DNA of 64,000 nt from Pseudomonadota bacterium (GCA_029563075.1 JAKQTN010000064.1:1-64000); one strand, 5' to 3'; positions 11,658 to 21,704 are shown, counted from the stretch's first letter. Notes: generated by a model from the letters alone, not told the origin. Made by a program: numbers and translations.

Positions 11658-12506
11658 TCAAGACATTTTTGCAATAATTTCGTCCAACTGGTCCAGATTG
11701 CTGTAGCTAATTTTGAGCGTTCCCGCACCGTTGGCTTTTGCAGAAATACTCACCACAGCACCCATTTTTTCACTAAGTCTGTTCTGCAAATCCAATATGT
11801 CACGATTCATATTCATTTTATGCGGCTTAGGCTGGATTGCAGCACTCATTTTTTTTACTATGTTTTCAACCTCGCGCACCGACAGGTCTTGGTGCACAAT
11901 TTTATTAGCCAGCATAACTTGCTGTGCTGCATCCAAGCCAAGCAGGGCACGTGCATGCCCCATATCGAGCTTGTTTTGCATGAGCAAATCCTGCACCGGT
12001 GCACTTAGCCCCAGCAGACGCAATAAATTCGACACCGCAGCACGTGACCTGCCAACCGCCTCCGCCGCCTTTTCGTGTGTCATGGCAAACTCATCGATCA
12101 AACGCTTGATGCCTTGCGCTTCCTCCAGCGGATTTAAATTTTCTCTTTGGATGTTTTCTATCAGCGCCATGGCGAGCGCAGACTCATCCGCGATTTCACG
12201 CACCAACACCGGCACTTGCGCTAAACCCGCGATTTGGCTGGCGCGCCAGCGGCGCTCGCCAGCAATAATCTCGAATTTTTCCGGTGAAATCTCCCTGACC
12301 AGAATCGGCTGCATAATGCCCTGTGATTTAATCGAATCCGCCAGGGTTTGCAATGCCGCGTCATCCATGAAAGAGCGCGGCTGATATTTGCCTGGCTGCA
12401 GTTGCGCTACATTTAACATGCGCAGTGTATCGGCACTTCCGGATTCGTCAATATTGTCTGCCAGCAAGGCATCCAAGCCGCGCCCCAAACCTTTTGGTTT
12501 AACCAT
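11658..12506 (-). CDS. parB: Chromosome partitioning protein ParB (CTP-dependent clamp)
   Basis: ParB binds parS, loads as a CTP-dependent sliding clamp and works with ParA to segregate the origin. The 282-residue protein starts with the ParA-contact peptide KPKGLGRGLDALL. It then has the CTP-binding GERRWRA motif (about 82-88) and the ENIQRENLNPLEEA segment. A helix-turn-helix follows (VGRSRAAVSNLLRLLGL, about 146-162), then a C-terminal dimer domain. Its start codon overlaps the parA stop by 8 bp, implying translational coupling. Three matching parS sites lie within 6 kb. Confidence 0.98.
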   Translation of the reverse strand: MVKPKGLGRGLDALLADNIDESGSADTLRMLNVAQLQPGKYQPRSFMDDAALQTLADSIKSQGIMQPILVREISPEKFEIIAGERRWRASQIAGLAQVPVLVREIADESALAMALIENIQRENLNPLEEAQGIKRLIDEFAMTHEKAAEAVGRSRAAVSNLLRLLGLSAPVQDLLMQNKLDMGHARALLGLDAAQQVMLANKIVHQDLSVREVENIVKKMSAAIQPKPHKMNMNRDILDLQNRLSEKMGAVVSISAKANGAGTLKISYSNLDQLDEIIAKMS

Positions 12507-13302
12507 TGTGAATACCTTTGTCTATGCTTTTATTTTTAACTTGTTGATTTTTAACAATAATTTCTTTTGCCAGATCTAAATACGCGATTGCGCCTTTCGA
12601 AGATTTGTCGTAAACCAATACCGGCAAACCGTAACTGGGTGCCTCGGCCAAGCGGATATTGCGCGGGATGACGGTGCTATAAACTTTATCGCCAAAATGG
12701 CTCACCAGCTGTGTCGATACCTGCTGTGCCAGCATATTGCGGTTATCAAACATGGTGCGCAGCAAACCTTCGATTTCCAATGTAGCGTTTAAATTCGTCC
12801 GTACCTTTTTAATGGTATTCACCAGGTCGGACAAACCTTCCAGCGCGTAATACTCGCACTGCATCGGAATCATCACGCTATTGGCAGCGGTAAGCGCGTT
12901 CACCGTGACCAGATTGAGGGCAGGGGGGCAATCCAGCAGTATATAGTCATATTCACCATCTAGTTTCGCGATCGCCTGCTTCAGGCGGGCTTCGCGCGCA
13001 AATTCATTCACCAGCTCAACCTCGGCACCAGCCAGTTCACGGTTAGAAGGCGCAATGTGATAACCGCCTTTTTCGCTGGTAACAATCACTTCGTTTAATG
13101 ACTTTTTACCAATCAACACATCGTAGATGCTATGTTTTAGATGCGCCTTATCAACCCCACTGCCGGTAGTGGCATTGCCTTGCGGATCCAAATCCACCAA
13201 TAACACCTTTTTATAATTGGCCGCCAAACTGGCAGCCAGATTCACACAAGTGGTGGTTTTGCCTACACCGCCTTTTTGATTGGTAATAGCTAATATTTTC
13301 AT
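12499..13302 (-). CDS. parA: Chromosome partitioning ATPase ParA (Soj)
   Basis: ParA is a Walker-type ATPase that binds DNA non-specifically and is released by ParB, moving origins apart. The 267-residue protein has the deviant Walker A KGGVGKTT (residues 10-17, signature Lys at 11), LLVDLDPQGNATTG, and the Walker B LLDCPPAL. Its small size without an N-terminal helix-turn-helix marks it as the chromosomal type. It overlaps rsmG by 4 bp and parB by 8 bp. Confidence 0.98.
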   Translation of the reverse strand: MKILAITNQKGGVGKTTTCVNLAASLAANYKKVLLVDLDPQGNATTGSGVDKAHLKHSIYDVLIGKKSLNEVIVTSEKGGYHIAPSNRELAGAEVELVNEFAREARLKQAIAKLDGEYDYILLDCPPALNLVTVNALTAANSVMIPMQCEYYALEGLSDLVNTIKKVRTNLNATLEIEGLLRTMFDNRNMLAQQVSTQLVSHFGDKVYSTVIPRNIRLAEAPSYGLPVLVYDKSSKGAIAYLDLAKEIIVKNQQVKNKSIDKGIHNG

Positions 13303-13919
13303 CGATTATTCTCTAAAACAACTAAATGCCGCCTTGCCTCTAAACCCGCTACCATAAGCGGAATAATTTGCGCTGGGCCTAATGACAAGTCCTTAAGTTC
13401 ATCTTGCAGAACCTGGCCTTTCATGGCCAACCACTGGCCATTTTCTTTAATCAGGTGCTTTGTCAGGCCAATAAACAAACCTAGCTCAGAAAAAGCGCGC
13501 GAAATAATTGCGTCAAATTTTTCCGCTGGCCGATAGTTTTCTACCCGCGCATGCACCACTTCCAAGTTGTCCAACCCCAGCTCACCTTTTACCTGGCGCA
13601 TAAAAATCACTTTTTTTTGCACCGCGTCAATGGTCGTCACTTTCAGCTGCGGCAAGCATATCGCCAGCACAATGCCCGGCAAGCCGCCACCACTGCCGAC
13701 ATCAAGCAGGCTTTTAGCCTGAATATAAGGCAATACACTCAAACTATCGAGCAAATGCAAGGTCACCATTTCCAGCGTGTCTCGCACCGCCGTCAGGTTA
13801 TACACCTTGTTCCACTTTTGCAGCAAACCGATATAACTTAATAGTTTTTGCTGAGTATCCGAGGATACACTTAAACCCATCTCTGCGATACCCGCAGCCA
13901 ATAACTCTGCTTGCGTCAT
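13299..13919 (-). CDS. rsmG: 16S rRNA (guanine527-N7)-methyltransferase
   Basis: RsmG methylates N7 of G527 in 16S rRNA using SAM; its loss gives low-level streptomycin resistance in known bacteria. The 206-residue protein has the SAM-binding motif [17 protein letters not shown] (about 70-86) and the N-terminal helical part with [14 protein letters not shown]. It overlaps mnmG upstream and parA downstream by 4 bp each, in the classic gidA-gidB-parA-parB arrangement. Confidence 0.97.
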   Translation of the reverse strand: MTQAELLAAGIAEMGLSVSSDTQQKLLSYIGLLQKWNKVYNLTAVRDTLEMVTLHLLDSLSVLPYIQAKSLLDVGSGGGLPGIVLAICLPQLKVTTIDAVQKKVIFMRQVKGELGLDNLEVVHARVENYRPAEKFDAIISRAFSELGLFIGLTKHLIKENGQWLAMKGQVLQDELKDLSLGPAQIIPLMVAGLEARRHLVVLENNR

Positions 13920-15826
13920 GCCGCTTCAATATTGGCCTGGCTGGCTAACTTTTTGTGCTTGCGCTTTAAGTAAACCAATAATAACGAAATCGTCGCAGGG
14001 GTAATGCCTGAAATCCGGCCGGCCAGACCAATCGTTTCCGGCTTGTGCGCCATGAGCTTCTGGCGTGCTTCTATGCTTAAGCCATGCACTTCAGCATAAT
14101 CAATATCTGCACCCAGCTTAATGCTCTCGCTGCCTTTCTGTTTGGCAATTTCATCTTTTTGACGATTGATATAGCCTTGGTATTTAGCCGCGATTTCGAC
14201 CTGCTCTTTCACTTCGTCCGTTAACGTCTCGACTGCCGGGATTAAACTTAGCAGGCTCTCATAACTCACCTCCGGACGGCGCAACAGCTCAAACAAACTG
14301 TATTCGTGCTCCAATTCTTTGCCCAGCACCTTTAATTGTGTTTCACGTGAAACGTTGGTGGGCTGTACAAATGTACGCTTTAATCTTTCCTGTTCGCGCG
14401 CCACAGCATCTTGCTTCCGGCTAAACGCCTCCCAGCGCGCATCATCCACCAAACCCAGCTCACGGCCCTTGGCGGTTAACCGCATATCAGCGTTATCCTC
14501 CCTAAGTTGTAAGCGGTATTCGGCACGCGAGGTAAACATGCGATAGGGCTCGGTGACGCCTGCGGTAATCAAATCATCCACTAGCACACCTAAATAAGCC
14601 TCGTCACGCGCAGGACACCAGGGTTCTTTTTCTTGTGCGTACAGCGCCGCATTGGCACCTGCCAGCAAACCTTGTGCAGCGGCTTCTTCGTAACCCGTGG
14701 TGCCATTGATTTGACCAGCAAAAAATAATCCTTTAACCGCTTTGGTTTCCAGGCTGGACTTTAAACCACGCGGATCGTAGTAATCATATTCAATCGCATA
14801 GCCTGGGCGCAGTATGTGCGCGCTTTCCAGCCCCTTGATTGAACGCACCAGCGCCAGTTGGATATCAAAAGGCAAACTGGTTGAAATTCCATTGGGATAA
14901 ATCTCATTCGTATTAAGGCCTTCCGGTTCTAGGAAAATCTGATGGCTTTCCTTGTCAGAAAAACGGTGAATTTTATCTTCCACGCTCGGACAATAACGCG
15001 GCCCCACGCCTTCAATCACGCCGGTATACATAGGCGAGCGATCCAAACCGCCGCGAATAATGTCATGTGTGCGCTCATTGGTGTGTGTAATCCAGCAAGG
15101 CAGTTGAGCCGGGTGCTGTGCCGCATTGCCCATAAAAGAAAATACCGGCACCGGATAGTCGCCCGGCTGCACGGTCAACACCGAATAATCGATGGTGCGG
15201 CCATCAATACGTGGCGGCGTACCTGTTTTCAGGCGGCCGGCCGGCAAATTCAATTCCCGCAATCGCGCTGCGAGCGAGATGGCGGGCGGATCCCCAGCAC
15301 GACCTGCACTATAGTTCTGCAAACCCACATGCACCAGACCACCTAAAAATGTGCCGGCTGTTAGCACAACCGACTTAGCCCTAAAGCGCAACCCGATTTG
15401 CGTCACAACCCCAGCAACACGCTGGCCTTCAAGCACAATATCATCAACCGCCTGCTGGAACAGCCACAAATTTGGCTGATTTTCCAATCTTTTCCTGATT
15501 GCCGCTTTATACAAAACACGGTCTGCCTGCGCACGGGTGGCGCGTACCGCCGGGCCTTTGCTGGAATTTAGAATCCGAAACTGGATACCGCCTTCATCCG
15601 TAGCGGCCGCCATCGCGCCTCCCAGCGCATCCACTTCTTTAACCAAATGTCCCTTACCGATGCCACCAATACTGGGGTTGCAAGACATTTGTCCCAAAGT
15701 TTCAATATTGTGTGTCAGCAATAAGATTTTTTGCCCCATTCTGGCGCTTGCAAGTGCCGCTTCAGTGCCTGCATGACCGCCACCCACCACAATCACATCA
15801 AAAATATCAGGAAAATTCATAGCCAA
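13916..15826 (-). CDS. mnmG: tRNA uridine-34 5-carboxymethylaminomethyl modification enzyme MnmG
   Basis: MnmG, an FAD protein, works with MnmE to install cmnm5U at the tRNA wobble uridine. The 636-residue protein has the dinucleotide-binding motif [14 protein letters not shown] near residue 12-25, [14 protein letters not shown], and the C-terminal helical tRNA domain ending in YLKRKHKK. Its partner mnmE lies 1.8 kb away, separated by three plus-strand genes. The coding sequence contains a 15/16 match to parS at 14339-14354. Confidence 0.98.
   Translation of the reverse strand: MAMNFPDIFDVIVVGGGHAGTEAALASARMGQKILLLTHNIETLGQMSCNPSIGGIGKGHLVKEVDALGGAMAAATDEGGIQFRILNSSKGPAVRATRAQADRVLYKAAIRKRLENQPNLWLFQQAVDDIVLEGQRVAGVVTQIGLRFRAKSVVLTAGTFLGGLVHVGLQNYSAGRAGDPPAISLAARLRELNLPAGRLKTGTPPRIDGRTIDYSVLTVQPGDYPVPVFSFMGNAAQHPAQLPCWITHTNERTHDIIRGGLDRSPMYTGVIEGVGPRYCPSVEDKIHRFSDKESHQIFLEPEGLNTNEIYPNGISTSLPFDIQLALVRSIKGLESAHILRPGYAIEYDYYDPRGLKSSLETKAVKGLFFAGQINGTTGYEEAAAQGLLAGANAALYAQEKEPWCPARDEAYLGVLVDDLITAGVTEPYRMFTSRAEYRLQLREDNADMRLTAKGRELGLVDDARWEAFSRKQDAVAREQERLKRTFVQPTNVSRETQLKVLGKELEHEYSLFELLRRPEVSYESLLSLIPAVETLTDEVKEQVEIAAKYQGYINRQKDEIAKQKGSESIKLGADIDYAEVHGLSIEARQKLMAHKPETIGLAGRISGITPATISLLLVYLKRKHKKLASQANIEAA
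14339..14354. promoter_or_regulatory. parS-like ParB binding site inside mnmG
   Basis: TGTTTCACGTGAAACG matches the palindromic parS consensus TGTTTCACGTGAAACA at 15 of 16 positions; only the last base differs. It is one of three such sites around the origin, and ParB is encoded nearby. Confidence 0.85.
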
Positions 15827-15911
15827 ATGATTTTATTTCAAAGGATTAGATTCTACTGTAAACCTATGCTTAAGTCATGTAAAAGCATGTTTTAACAGAT
15901 ATTTTTGTATC

Positions 15912-15927
15912 TGTTTCACGTGAAACA
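15912..15927. promoter_or_regulatory. parS site between mnmG and the cytochrome c gene
   Basis: TGTTTCACGTGAAACA is a perfect 16-bp palindromic parS. It lies in the 251-bp divergent intergenic region upstream of mnmG, about 5.8 kb from the dnaA start. ParB encoded at 11658-12506 is the expected ligand. Confidence 0.95.
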
Positions 15928-16077
15928 TCATACTTTATACGCTTCTGAAACAATTCCTTAACAATATTGGCATAGAATTAGCTTGATTCATATCAATGCA
16001 TTGTTAATCAAATAGCTTTACTATGCATGCAGCGAAACATACCTTTTATTAATTATTAACTAGAGATGGAGTATTAA

Positions 16078-16518
16078 ATGAAGAAATTAAATATCGTTTT
16101 AGCATCACTGCTTGGCTTAACCGCAGTTTCAGCACAGGCAGATGTCGCCAATGCAGAAAAATTAGCACAAAAATACACCACTATTGCCAAAATAGTGAAT
16201 CCCGGATACGCGGGCCCTTCAGCGATGGAAGGTAAAATATTTTTTAATCGCAAAATCACTAATAACGGCAACGAAGCAGCATGCGCCTCTTGCCACACTC
16301 CCAACCCAGCAAATGAGGGTAAGCACATCGTTACCGGCAAAGCAATTCGTCCGCTGTCACCGGCTGTCAACAACAAACGCTTTAATGACTTGGATAAAGT
16401 AGAAGATAAATTCACTGAACACTGTAACGACATTATTGGTGCAGATTGCACACCAGAAGAAAAAGCCAATTTTATCGGCTATGTATTGACTGAAAAAACA
16501 CCTTCAGCCAAAAAATAA
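16078..16518 (+). CDS. SHP-type (DUF1924) monoheme cytochrome c
   Basis: A secreted 146-residue cytochrome c has a signal peptide of about 21 residues ending AQA. It has one heme-binding CxxCH, read as CASCH (Cys69, Cys72, His73), after FFNRKITNNGNEAACA. Downstream, RPLSPAVNNKRFND contains Asn98/Asn99. In sphaeroides heme protein (SHP) an Asn is the sixth heme ligand and is displaced when oxygen or NO binds; whether Asn98/99 is equivalent here is inference. A second Cys pair (CNDIIGADC) may form a disulfide, as in SHP. The gene is followed 14 bp later by cytochrome b561, the usual SHP neighbour, but the diheme cytochrome often found with them is absent. Confidence 0.85.
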   Translation: MKKLNIVLASLLGLTAVSAQADVANAEKLAQKYTTIAKIVNPGYAGPSAMEGKIFFNRKITNNGNEAACASCHTPNPANEGKHIVTGKAIRPLSPAVNNKRFNDLDKVEDKFTEHCNDIIGADCTPEEKANFIGYVLTEKTPSAKK

Positions 16519-16532
16519 GCAGAAACATCGTT

Positions 16533-17093
16533 ATGCAGTATGTTTGGGATCCATTTGTAAGAATCTTTCATTGGTCGCTTGTTGTAGCGTTTACAGTCGC
16601 GTTCTACACGCATGCTTCCGAATGGGATCGCCTTATTCATGTACAAGCTGGTTATGCCGCGGGGGTTTTGCTGCTAGCGCGTATTATTTGGGGCTTAACA
16701 AAAACAGGTTATGCCTGTTTTTGTTCGTTCCCATTTGATCCCAAACAAGCAATCAAGCACATCTACCATGTTCTAAAAGGCAATGCGAAGCGTTATATTG
16801 GTCACAACCCAGCTGGATCGCTGGTGATTTACGCAATGCTGGTCACCGGACTCACGGCGGTGGGCTCTGGCTGGCTGGTGTATAACGAAGGCTGGCTAAT
16901 CGACCAGCCCGAGTTTTTGCAGACGCTGCATCAATATTCAACATGGGGTTGGTTGGCGCTGGTAATCATGCATGTACTTGGCGTGATTACAGAAAGCATT
17001 TTGCATAAAGATAATCTGATTTTAGCCATGATTACCGGCTGCAAGCGCGTGACCAGAAAAGGCGAAAAACAAGCCAGGCAAAAAATCGCTTAA
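16533..17093 (+). CDS. Cytochrome b561-family membrane protein
   Basis: A 186-residue membrane protein begins VWDPFVRIFHWSLVVAFTVAF, with the typical His of a diheme b-type cytochrome in helix 1. It has about four membrane helices and further His residues (HQYSTWGWLALVIMHVLGVI). It belongs to the prokaryotic cytochrome b561/Ni-Fe hydrogenase b-subunit group. It should accept quinol electrons and pass them to the periplasmic cytochrome c encoded just upstream; that pairing is inferred from position and from known SHP gene clusters. Confidence 0.9.
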   Translation: MQYVWDPFVRIFHWSLVVAFTVAFYTHASEWDRLIHVQAGYAAGVLLLARIIWGLTKTGYACFCSFPFDPKQAIKHIYHVLKGNAKRYIGHNPAGSLVIYAMLVTGLTAVGSGWLVYNEGWLIDQPEFLQTLHQYSTWGWLALVIMHVLGVITESILHKDNLILAMITGCKRVTRKGEKQARQKIA

Positions 17094-17120
17094 AATCTAT
17101 TAATCCCAATATTAATTCCC

Positions 17121-17136
17121 TGTTTCACGTGAAACA
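17121..17136. promoter_or_regulatory. parS site upstream of the YegP-like gene
   Basis: A second perfect TGTTTCACGTGAAACA lies in the 154-bp gap between the cytochrome b561 gene and the YegP-like gene, about 1.2 kb from the first perfect site. Confidence 0.95.
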
Positions 17137-17247
17137 ATAATAAAAATAATTTACAGGCACATGCCTCTTGACGAATGCAACTTAGCGCGCCTATAGTATT
17201 GCTAGCGGCTAATGACGCTTTCACCGACCCAAGACGAGGAGAATGGT

Positions 17248-17583
17248 ATGGCAGGTAAATTCGAAGTAAAAACCGCAAAAAGCGGTCAAACGCACTTTAA
17301 TCTTTTGGCAGGTAATGGCCAAATTATTTTGCAATCTGAAATGTATGAAACCAGGGCCAGCGCATTAAATGGCATAGAGTCTATTAAAAAGAATGCTGGC
17401 ATGGATGAGCGTTATGAACGTTTAGTATCGAAATCCGGCAAGCCTTATTTTGTAATTAAAGCAGGCAATCATCAAATCATTGGTCAAAGCCAACAATATG
17501 AATCAGAAGCAGGACGCGACAATGGCATTGAATCCGTGAAGAAAAATGCCCCCGACGCTGTAGTGGTAGATTTATCTGCTTAA
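17248..17583 (+). CDS. YegP-like protein, two DUF1508 repeats
   Basis: This 111-residue protein is built from two tandem copies of DUF1508, each with a beta-strand layout (FEVKTAKSGQTHFNLLAGNGQIILQSEMY is matched by RLVSKSGKPYFVIKAGNHQIIGQSQQY, shown here as family pattern). Each copy ends with NGIES[IV]KKNA. I chose the ATG at 17248 because GAGGAG precedes it; the longer frame from 17212 has no ribosome site. The family is widespread and uncharacterised in detail. It ends at a bidirectional terminator facing mnmE. Confidence 0.9.
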   Translation: MAGKFEVKTAKSGQTHFNLLAGNGQIILQSEMYETRASALNGIESIKKNAGMDERYERLVSKSGKPYFVIKAGNHQIIGQSQQYESEAGRDNGIESVKKNAPDAVVVDLSA

Positions 17584-17599
17584 CTAAAGCAACTCATTA

Positions 17600-17625
17600 A
17601 AAAGGCGCAAATGCGCCTTTTTTCA
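17600..17625. terminator. Bidirectional terminator between YegP-like gene and mnmE
   Basis: AAAGGCGC and GCGCCTTT pair across a short AAAT loop (17602-17621), with a T-run on the plus side and an A-run before it that gives a T-run on the minus strand. It sits between convergent genes. Confidence 0.8.
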
Positions 17626-17641
17626 TTTGTTTTATTTGCGC

Positions 17642-18988
17642 TTATTTGCCTATACAAAACTTGGAGAATATCTCTCCCAGCAAATCATCCGGGGTAAATT
17701 CACCCGTTACACTACTTAACGCTTCCTGCGCCAAACGCAGCTCTTCTGCGATGATTTCTGCCTGGCTGATATTGTTGTACGCTAGCTGCAAATGCGCATC
17801 TACCTGCTTTAGGGCTTCCAAATGCCGAGCTCGCGCCATAAAAACGCCTTCGGCATTTTGCTGATATCCTGCAATGTTCAACAAGTGCCGTTTTAACAAG
17901 TCAACCCCACTGCCCATTTTTGCGGAAAGAAAAATATGTGTTTCACCGGCTTTTTCCACAATTTTTGCAGTTTCATTCGCGGTGTCTATTTTATTATGTA
18001 CCCATATTTTGCTGATTTCTTGCGGTAAGCGCGTTAGGATCGATTTTTCTGCATCGTCAATACCATGAGCTGCATCTACCAATAATAATGCGACCTGCGC
18101 GTTTTCTAGCGCTCGATATGTTCGCGCGATGCCAATTTTTTCCACTTCGTCATTTGTATCGCGCAACCCTGCAGTGTCTATAATATGTAAAGGCAAGCCA
18201 TTGATTTGTATAGAACTTTTTATAGCATCCCGCGTTGTGCCCGCAATCGGGGTCACGATCGCCACTTCTTCACCGCTCAACTGATTCATCAAGCTCGATT
18301 TACCCACGTTGGGCTGACCCACCAGCACAATGTGCATGCCTTCGCGTAATAAGCTGCCTTGTTTGGCTTTTGAAAATACCGATTCTAATTCGCTAGTAAT
18401 GGCCTCTAACTTTTCGGTCACTTTGCCTTGAGAAATAAAATCGATTTCTTCTTCAGGAAAATCCAGACAGGCTTCGACATACATGCGTAAATTAACCAGC
18501 TTGGCCAACAGCTGATTAATGCTATTTGAAAACTCTCCGGATAAAGAACGCACAGCACTGCGTGCTGCCTCTGCTGTTGACGCGTTAATTACATCAGCCA
18601 CAGCTTCAGCCTGCGCTAAATCGATTTTGTCATTCAGGTAAGCACGGCGCGTAAACTCGCCTGGCTCAGCCTGGCGCGCTCCCAACTCGATACAGCGTGC
18701 CAGTAAGATTTGCATGAGCGCGGTACCGCCATGCGCCTGCAGCTCCAGTACATCTTCGCCGGTATATGAATGTGGATTCTGGTAATAGATCGCAATTCCG
18801 CGGTCAATCAATTGATGATTGACATCATAAAAAGGCAGGTAAGCTGCGTGGCGCGGGGCAGGGCACTGTTCTAATATCTGGTTAGCAATCGCGTGACTCA
18901 ACGGCCCCGAAACCCGCACCACGCCGATACCACCCGCACCGCTGGCTGTAGCGATGGCCGCGATGGTATCTGCCTTATTTTTTTGCAT
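17642..18988 (-). CDS. mnmE: tRNA modification GTPase MnmE
   Basis: MnmE is the GTPase partner of MnmG in wobble-uridine modification and binds the one-carbon folate donor. The 448-residue protein has the N-terminal TrmE domain ([21 protein letters not shown]), the G1 motif GQPNVGKSS (about 221-229), IAGTTRDA (G2), DTAGLR (G3) and NKID (G4). It ends with the catalytic C-I-G-K tail. It overlaps the 3' end of yidC by 14 bp. Confidence 0.98.
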   Translation of the reverse strand: MQKNKADTIAAIATASGAGGIGVVRVSGPLSHAIANQILEQCPAPRHAAYLPFYDVNHQLIDRGIAIYYQNPHSYTGEDVLELQAHGGTALMQILLARCIELGARQAEPGEFTRRAYLNDKIDLAQAEAVADVINASTAEAARSAVRSLSGEFSNSINQLLAKLVNLRMYVEACLDFPEEEIDFISQGKVTEKLEAITSELESVFSKAKQGSLLREGMHIVLVGQPNVGKSSLMNQLSGEEVAIVTPIAGTTRDAIKSSIQINGLPLHIIDTAGLRDTNDEVEKIGIARTYRALENAQVALLLVDAAHGIDDAEKSILTRLPQEISKIWVHNKIDTANETAKIVEKAGETHIFLSAKMGSGVDLLKRHLLNIAGYQQNAEGVFMARARHLEALKQVDAHLQLAYNNISQAEIIAEELRLAQEALSSVTGEFTPDDLLGEIFSKFCIGK

Positions 18989-20603
18989 TGCCTTTTTTGG
19001 CTAACGCAGCGGCATGAATAGATTTATTCACATACCATTGCTGCCAGATCGACAGGATATTGTTCACCAGCCAGTACAACACTAGACCGGCAGGGAAAAA
19101 GAAGAAGAATACGCTAAATACCACTGGCATAATCTTCATGATTTTCGCTTGCAGCGGATCGGTTGGTGCAGGGTTCAAATAGGTTTGGATGATCATGGTC
19201 GCGCCCATTAAAACCGGCAGCACATACCATGGGTCAACAGCGGACAAGTCTTGGATCCATCCAAAGAATGGCGCATGGCGCAGTTCAACAGAACCTAACA
19301 ACACCCAATAAAGCGCAATAAAAACAGGGATTTGCACAAGAATTGGCAAACATCCACCCATTGGGTTGATTTTTTCCGTGCGGTAAAGCTCCATCATCGC
19401 CTGCTGCATTTTCTGTTTATCGTCACCGAATTTTTCTTTCATCGCCTGTAAACGCGGCGCCAACTCGCGCATTTGTGCCATCGACTTATAACTCGCCGCC
19501 GAGAGCGGATAAAATGCGGCTTTGATCAGTACCGTTAATAAAATAATCGCCACGCCCCAGTTATGCACCAGGGAATAAATATTCGACAGTATCCAAAACA
19601 ACGGCTTTGCCACCACTGTAAGCCAGCCATAATCTACCGCATACTCCAGTCCCGGCGCGGCGGCAGCTAAATCTGTATGCGTTTGCGGCCCGGCAAATAG
19701 CTTAGCGCGAATCTCAGTTTTTGCACCCGCTGCCAGACTCGTACCTGGTGTAACTACCCCCAAAGCAAAGATGTTTTCAGATAACTGCTTGGTATAAAAC
19801 TCACGCGCAAAACCATTCGCTGGAATCCATGCGCTCGCAAAGTAATGTTCAACCAAGCCGATCCAGCCATCTTTACTGGATTTTGATAGACCTTCTTCGG
19901 CCATGTCCGCAAAATTAATTTTTGTGAATTTATCTGCCTCGGTAAAATATGCGCCACCCGTAAACGTGGGCATCATCGCGGAGCCTTGCTTGGATTGGTT
20001 GTCGTGCACGATTTGATAATAAACAGATGGTGTAACAACTGCAGCACTACCATTGTTGATTTGATAAGTGACGTCTATTACATAGCTACCGCGGTGAAAG
20101 GTGTAAATTTTATCCACACTGATACCATTACCCACCCAAGATAGCCGTACTTCCTGGCTTGTAGCGCCATCAGCCAATATGTAGCTTGCTGCAGCACTGG
20201 TAAACACTGATTTATGATTGGGCAAATCACCGCCCAGTAAGCCTGTCTGTGCAACATACAGCATGGGTTTCTGTGCGTCATCCATCAACACAAAGTTGCC
20301 GCTTTTTACTTCTGCTGCACGATGTTGATTAAGCGCCAAATAGCGCAAATCACCGCCCGTTGTGTCGATTTCGGCTTGATATAAATCAGTGGAAACTTTG
20401 ATGCGCTGATCTTTTTCGAGCTTGAAACTTTTTTCATCTGCCACATTCATCGCGGTATTGGCATTGCCAACAACAGATGGAACCTCCACTTGTGTTTGCT
20501 GCTGAGCAGGTGTGTGCGGCTTGTTTTTTTGCTGCCAGGAATCCCACAGCATCAAAATAGAAAATGAAAAAATAACAAATAAAATTAAGCGGCGTGTATC
20601 CAT
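18975..20603 (-). CDS. yidC: Membrane protein insertase YidC
   Basis: YidC inserts and folds inner-membrane proteins alone or with SecYEG. Subunits a and c of ATP synthase, encoded nearby, are classic clients. The 542-residue protein has an N-terminal membrane helix ([19 protein letters not shown]), a large periplasmic beta domain (about 60-330) typical of Gram-negative YidC, and the conserved helices with [20 protein letters not shown]. Length and layout are normal. Confidence 0.98.
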   Translation of the reverse strand: MDTRRLILFVIFSFSILMLWDSWQQKNKPHTPAQQQTQVEVPSVVGNANTAMNVADEKSFKLEKDQRIKVSTDLYQAEIDTTGGDLRYLALNQHRAAEVKSGNFVLMDDAQKPMLYVAQTGLLGGDLPNHKSVFTSAAASYILADGATSQEVRLSWVGNGISVDKIYTFHRGSYVIDVTYQINNGSAAVVTPSVYYQIVHDNQSKQGSAMMPTFTGGAYFTEADKFTKINFADMAEEGLSKSSKDGWIGLVEHYFASAWIPANGFAREFYTKQLSENIFALGVVTPGTSLAAGAKTEIRAKLFAGPQTHTDLAAAAPGLEYAVDYGWLTVVAKPLFWILSNIYSLVHNWGVAIILLTVLIKAAFYPLSAASYKSMAQMRELAPRLQAMKEKFGDDKQKMQQAMMELYRTEKINPMGGCLPILVQIPVFIALYWVLLGSVELRHAPFFGWIQDLSAVDPWYVLPVLMGATMIIQTYLNPAPTDPLQAKIMKIMPVVFSVFFFFFPAGLVLYWLVNNILSIWQQWYVNKSIHAAALAKKGNAKK

Positions 20604-20660
20604 AGATTCTTTATAATCAGTAAGTTATATAAATTTTAACCATTTTTAATGGTACAAACA

Positions 20661-20870
20661 TTATGGCACAGGATCGTGACCACCCGCATGCCAAGGATGA
20701 CAATGCGATAATCGCTTGATAGCCAGCAAAAAGCCTTTGAACGCACCATGCTTTTGAATGCATTCAACCGCATAATGTGAACAGGTTGGGGTAAACCGGC
20801 ACTGCTGACCAAAAAACGGACTTAGCGCAATTTGATATGCTTTAATGAGTGCTATCAAAATCCGTGACAT
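20661..20870 (-). CDS. yidD: Membrane protein insertion efficiency factor YidD
   Basis: A 69-residue protein with the family signature: YQIALSPFFGQQCRFTPTCSHYA near the N-terminus, then HGAFKGF and a C-terminal RLSHCHPWHAGGHDPVP. YidD assists YidC-dependent insertion in characterised bacteria. It sits between rnpA and yidC, as usual; here there is a 40-bp gap to rnpA rather than an overlap. Confidence 0.96.
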   Translation of the reverse strand: MSRILIALIKAYQIALSPFFGQQCRFTPTCSHYAVECIQKHGAFKGFLLAIKRLSHCHPWHAGGHDPVP

Positions 20871-20910
20871 ATATTTGATCCGTACCTCATATTAGCGAGA
20901 AATTGAATTT

Positions 20911-21264
20911 TTAATGATCTTTTGTAACAAGTTTTTGCATTAAATACTCAAATTCTTGTTTTATCTCAATATAATCTGGTTTTTCAAATGCTTTTTGTAC
21001 CTGAATCACCAAATCAACCACCGGTAAACGGTGCCGATTTAATCTGAACAATTCTCGCAATACACGTCGCATATAATTGCGCTGTACAGCAAGTTTTGCT
21101 GTTTTTTTACTCACGATCAAACCCAAACGCGCAGTTCCAACCTCATTCAACCGGTAACGCATCACTAAATGCCTGTTGGCAATGCGTTTGCGCAAATTAA
21201 AAACGGATGAAAAATCATCCGTTTTTACAATTTTGGCTTGTTTAGTAAATCTAAACGATGCCAA
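20911..21264 (-). CDS. rnpA: Ribonuclease P protein component
   Basis: RnpA binds M1 RNA and helps it mature the 5' ends of tRNAs. The 117-residue basic protein carries the family signature RNYMRRVLRELFR (RNR motif) around residues 63-75 and the upstream RLGLIVSKKTAKLAVQRN. It follows rpmH in the conserved origin-proximal operon. Confidence 0.97.
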   Translation of the reverse strand: MASFRFTKQAKIVKTDDFSSVFNLRKRIANRHLVMRYRLNEVGTARLGLIVSKKTAKLAVQRNYMRRVLRELFRLNRHRLPVVDLVIQVQKAFEKPDYIEIKQEFEYLMQKLVTKDH

Positions 21265-21300
21265 TTGATATTCTTAATTCTTTATGTGGCTAAATCTATA

Positions 21301-21323
21301 CTGTCATCTGCATCAGATGACAG
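21301..21323. repeat. Perfect 10-bp inverted repeat between rpmH and rnpA
   Basis: CTGTCATCTG and CAGATGACAG flank a CAT loop. It lies 8 bp after the rpmH stop on the minus strand and lacks a strong T-run. It could be an RNA hairpin that stabilises or attenuates the much more abundant rpmH message relative to rnpA. Confidence 0.7.
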
Positions 21324-21331
21324 TAGCTGTA

Positions 21332-21466
21332 TTAAAGACCTAAGCGAGCACGGCCCTTAGCGCGGCGGGCTGCTATGACTGCGCGACCGCCTTTAGTTTT
21401 CATGCGCACCAAAAAGCCATGGGTACGTGCACGACGTGTTTTAGAAGGTTGGTAAGTACGTTTCAT
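21332..21466 (-). CDS. rpmH: 50S ribosomal protein L34
   Basis: A 44-residue, very basic protein: [18 protein letters not shown], then [20 protein letters not shown] and RARLGL. This is a textbook L34. The ATG lies at 21464-21466 with GGAGATTTCG just upstream. It is the first gene of the rpmH-rnpA-yidD-yidC-mnmE cluster, divergent from dnaA. Confidence 0.98.
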   Translation of the reverse strand: MKRTYQPSKTRRARTHGFLVRMKTKGGRAVIAARRAKGRARLGL

Positions 21467-21564
21467 CGAAATCTCCGGCTAGCAAATGCTACAAAGCCCT
21501 ATATTAAACCCGATAACCCTCCATCCTGTCAACCGATATTTAGTTTAATAAATGTTTGATTGCC

Positions 21565-21573
21565 TGTGGATAA
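21565..21573 (-). promoter_or_regulatory. Consensus DnaA box in the rpmH-dnaA intergenic region
   Basis: TGTGGATAA is the exact reverse complement of the DnaA box TTATCCACA. It lies 132 bp upstream of the dnaA start and may serve dnaA autoregulation or form part of the origin. Confidence 0.75.
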
Positions 21574-21704
21574 GTCTGGCTAAACCAGCTAGAATAGCCT
21601 GCTAATTTATAATGATTTAAACTTGCTTAATTAATACCTGTTAAATAACTAATCATAATAAAATCATTGGGTTAACAATAATCACAAGGGGTTTCGGGCA
21701 ACCG

